DNA of 36,055 nt, from contig JAPLNJ010000980.1 of assembly GCA_026692885.1 (NCBI GenBank), forward strand, positions 1 to 36,055. Direction: 5' to 3'. This stretch comes from Planctomycetota bacterium. Its GTDB lineage: Bacteria > Planctomycetota > Planctomycetia > Pirellulales > Pirellulaceae. Positions 34,980 through 36,055 of the stretch are shown here, one piece after another. The notes under the pieces were generated by a model. The model was not told where the DNA came from, did not search any database, and saw nothing but the letters and a program-made list of their open reading frames with translations. How positions within the stretch are numbered: position 1 is the stretch's first letter; the number at the start of each line of letters is the position of its first letter. The position numbers and the translations under genes are program-made.

Positions 34980-35930
34980 ATGAACGCAGCAAAACGCAAA
35001 CGTGATCCCCATCCCTTGGCCGGATTTGTGGCCAAGTTCTTTCCGTTCCTCCAGGGGGGCTGGCGACCGGCGATTGTCGGTTGCGTACTGGCCGGTCTGT
35101 TTCTGGGCGGAGTTCTGGTCGCTTGGCATCAGTGGGGCGACCAGATCACGGCGAGCGAAGAGTATTTCGTACTGCCGGAGCAAATCGAAGTCACGGCCGC
35201 GCCGAAGTGGGTCCAGGCAGACGTCAAGGCGGAGGTGCTGCGCGACGGTGGCCTGACACGACTTTCCTTGCTGGATAAGCAGCTGACCATCAAGGTCGCT
35301 CAAGCCTTTTCGGGGCACCACTGGGTGGAAAAGGTGATTCGAGTCAGCAAGCACCAGCCACCGCGGCTGGTGGTCGAGTTGATATACCGCCGGCCTGTGG
35401 GGATGGTCGAGGTCGTGCTCCAAAGCCAGCCGGGGCTGCTACCCGTCGATGCCAGCGGCGTGCTGCTGCCGCCGTCCGATTTCTCGGCGGATCAGGCCCA
35501 CGAGTACCTGCGCATCGCCGTCCCCAACACGACTCCAGCCGGTGCCGTGGGGGCAGCGTGGGGCGATCCTTGTGTGGTGGGCGCCGCTCGCATCGCGTCA
35601 CTGCTGCAGGATTCCTGGAAGACGCTGGGCCTCCACCACATCCTGGCCAACCGGCCCGATTCGTCGGTCAAGCCGCCCCAACCGCTCGACGGGCCGACCT
35701 ACGAGCTGTTCACACGAAGCGGCACGCGAATCCTATGGGGGCCGGCGCCGGCCGCCGGCAACGCGGTCGAGATGACCAATGCTCTGAAGAAGGTCTCCCG
35801 CCTGCTCGCCCACGCTAAGACCAACAACGGCAGCCTGGACACCGGTCGGCCATCGGCCGTCATCGATCTGCGTCCCAAAGAAGAAGAATTGCGGACAGCC
35901 AAACGGCAGGCAACACCGCCAGGACGTTGA
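34980..35930 (+). CDS. ftsQ: FtsQ-like cell division protein with POTRA domain
   Basis: A short basic cytosolic part, one membrane helix (about 30-52, IVGCVLAGLFLGGVLVAW), then a POTRA-type region (FVLPEQIEVTAAPKWVQADVKAE to about residue 120) and a second domain with LPVDASGVLLP, as in FtsQ/DivIB. These proteins link the inner divisome to peptidoglycan synthesis. I chose the ATG at 34980 because GGAGG stands 9 bases before it; the in-frame ATG at 34965 overlaps that site. It sits 109 bases after murB, an order common in dcw clusters. The tail (about 265-316) is charged and probably disordered. Sequence similarity to FtsQ is by pattern only. Confidence 0.78.
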   Translation: MNAAKRKRDPHPLAGFVAKFFPFLQGGWRPAIVGCVLAGLFLGGVLVAWHQWGDQITASEEYFVLPEQIEVTAAPKWVQADVKAEVLRDGGLTRLSLLDKQLTIKVAQAFSGHHWVEKVIRVSKHQPPRLVVELIYRRPVGMVEVVLQSQPGLLPVDASGVLLPPSDFSADQAHEYLRIAVPNTTPAGAVGAAWGDPCVVGAARIASLLQDSWKTLGLHHILANRPDSSVKPPQPLDGPTYELFTRSGTRILWGPAPAAGNAVEMTNALKKVSRLLAHAKTNNGSLDTGRPSAVIDLRPKEEELRTAKRQATPPGR

Positions 35931-35933
35931 GTG

Positions 35934-36055
35934 TCAGCGCTGGGGTTCAGGCACTCGCTGCTGTTCCGCCGCGCGATCCTCCATCTGGTCCTTTAGCTCC
36001 TGACGAATGACCGCCATGTCCAAGGGCGCTTCAATTCCTATGCGCACGCCGTTAC
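35934..36055 (-). CDS. csrA: Carbon storage regulator CsrA, C-terminal part (cut by window edge)
   Basis: The 39 residues that can be read, NGVRIGIEAPLDMAVIRQEL and beyond, match the second half of CsrA, an RNA-binding protein that blocks translation by covering GGA sites in leaders. VRIGIEAP is the conserved core of a beta strand involved in dimer and RNA contact, followed by the amphipathic helix. The tail (QRVPEPQR) is family-variable. The start lies beyond the window. The gene converges with ftsQ, with only 3 bases between the stops. Confidence 0.93.
   Translation of the reverse strand, partial: NGVRIGIEAPLDMAVIRQELKDQMEDRAAEQQRVPEPQR

Overview
Organism. The window reads as a chromosomal segment of a planctomycete-like bacterium, probably near the Pirellulales. 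This is an inference from gene style and gene mix: GtrA/GtrB-type sugar transfer genes, a PEGA-domain lipoprotein with a proline-rich tail, an MlaE-F-D lipid transporter, a ThiD2-ThiE fusion, a PP2C phosphatase with one membrane anchor, a murB-ftsQ pair beside csrA, and a high density of palindromic intergenic repeats. Most of the window is moderately GC-rich. I see no rRNA, tRNA, CRISPR array, prophage or intact insertion sequence.

Layout. (1) 338-15540, all on the minus strand, is a surface-polysaccharide locus. In transcription order it holds rfbF (glucose-1-phosphate cytidylyltransferase), a truncated CDP-sugar dehydratase/epimerase, a polytopic membrane protein, an NAD-dependent sugar epimerase/dehydratase, a NeuB-type synthase lacking the SAF domain, a KdsC-type HAD phosphatase and a ThDP enzyme of the acetolactate synthase fold. 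These are followed by a visibly GC-richer four-gene block (SDR, NeuA-like cytidylyltransferase, B12-binding-type radical SAM protein, DEDDh exonuclease), then a zinc-ribbon SAM methyltransferase, a GtrB-like glycosyltransferase, a GDP-mannose-hydrolase-like Nudix protein and a GtrA-like flippase. NeuB, the HAD phosphatase and NeuA would make and activate a nonulosonic acid. NeuB plus a KdsC-type phosphatase resembles the KDN pathway of Bacteroides thetaiotaomicron more than the classical Neu5Ac route. (2) 15541-16396 is a repeat-filled gap. (3) 16397-18333 holds a ThiD2-ThiE fusion and a small membrane/TPR-like protein. (4) 18446-21013 is clpC. (5) 21070-22340 is a scar region with a palindromic mobile element, a PIN-toxin remnant and a zinc-ribbon remnant. 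(6) 22460-25355 is an mlaE-mlaF-mlaD operon. (7) 25759-29910 holds a PEGA lipoprotein, a PP2C phosphatase, a cysteine desulfurase and a Nudix-like protein. (8) 30061-33596 holds queA and a PcrA/UvrD helicase. (9) 33992-36055 holds murB and ftsQ, which look like a dcw-cluster remnant, converging on the 3' end of csrA.

What stands out. The main unusual feature is how palindromic repeat families have reshaped genes. A 127-172 bp element with about 23 bp terminal inverted repeats occurs three times, plus one half copy. A 23 bp palindrome sits both where the rfbG-like gene is cut off and inside a 37 bp duplication of the murB 3' end. A nested hairpin has been read into the start of gtrA, and repeat DNA appears to have replaced the stop codon of the membrane protein. 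Other candidates for a second look are a MurB with Met in place of the catalytic Ser, the GC-rich radical SAM/exonuclease block, and a ThDP carboligase in a CDP-sugar/nonulosonate locus. I did not find a wholly new defence or mobile system; the sugar locus and the repeat families are the strongest leads.
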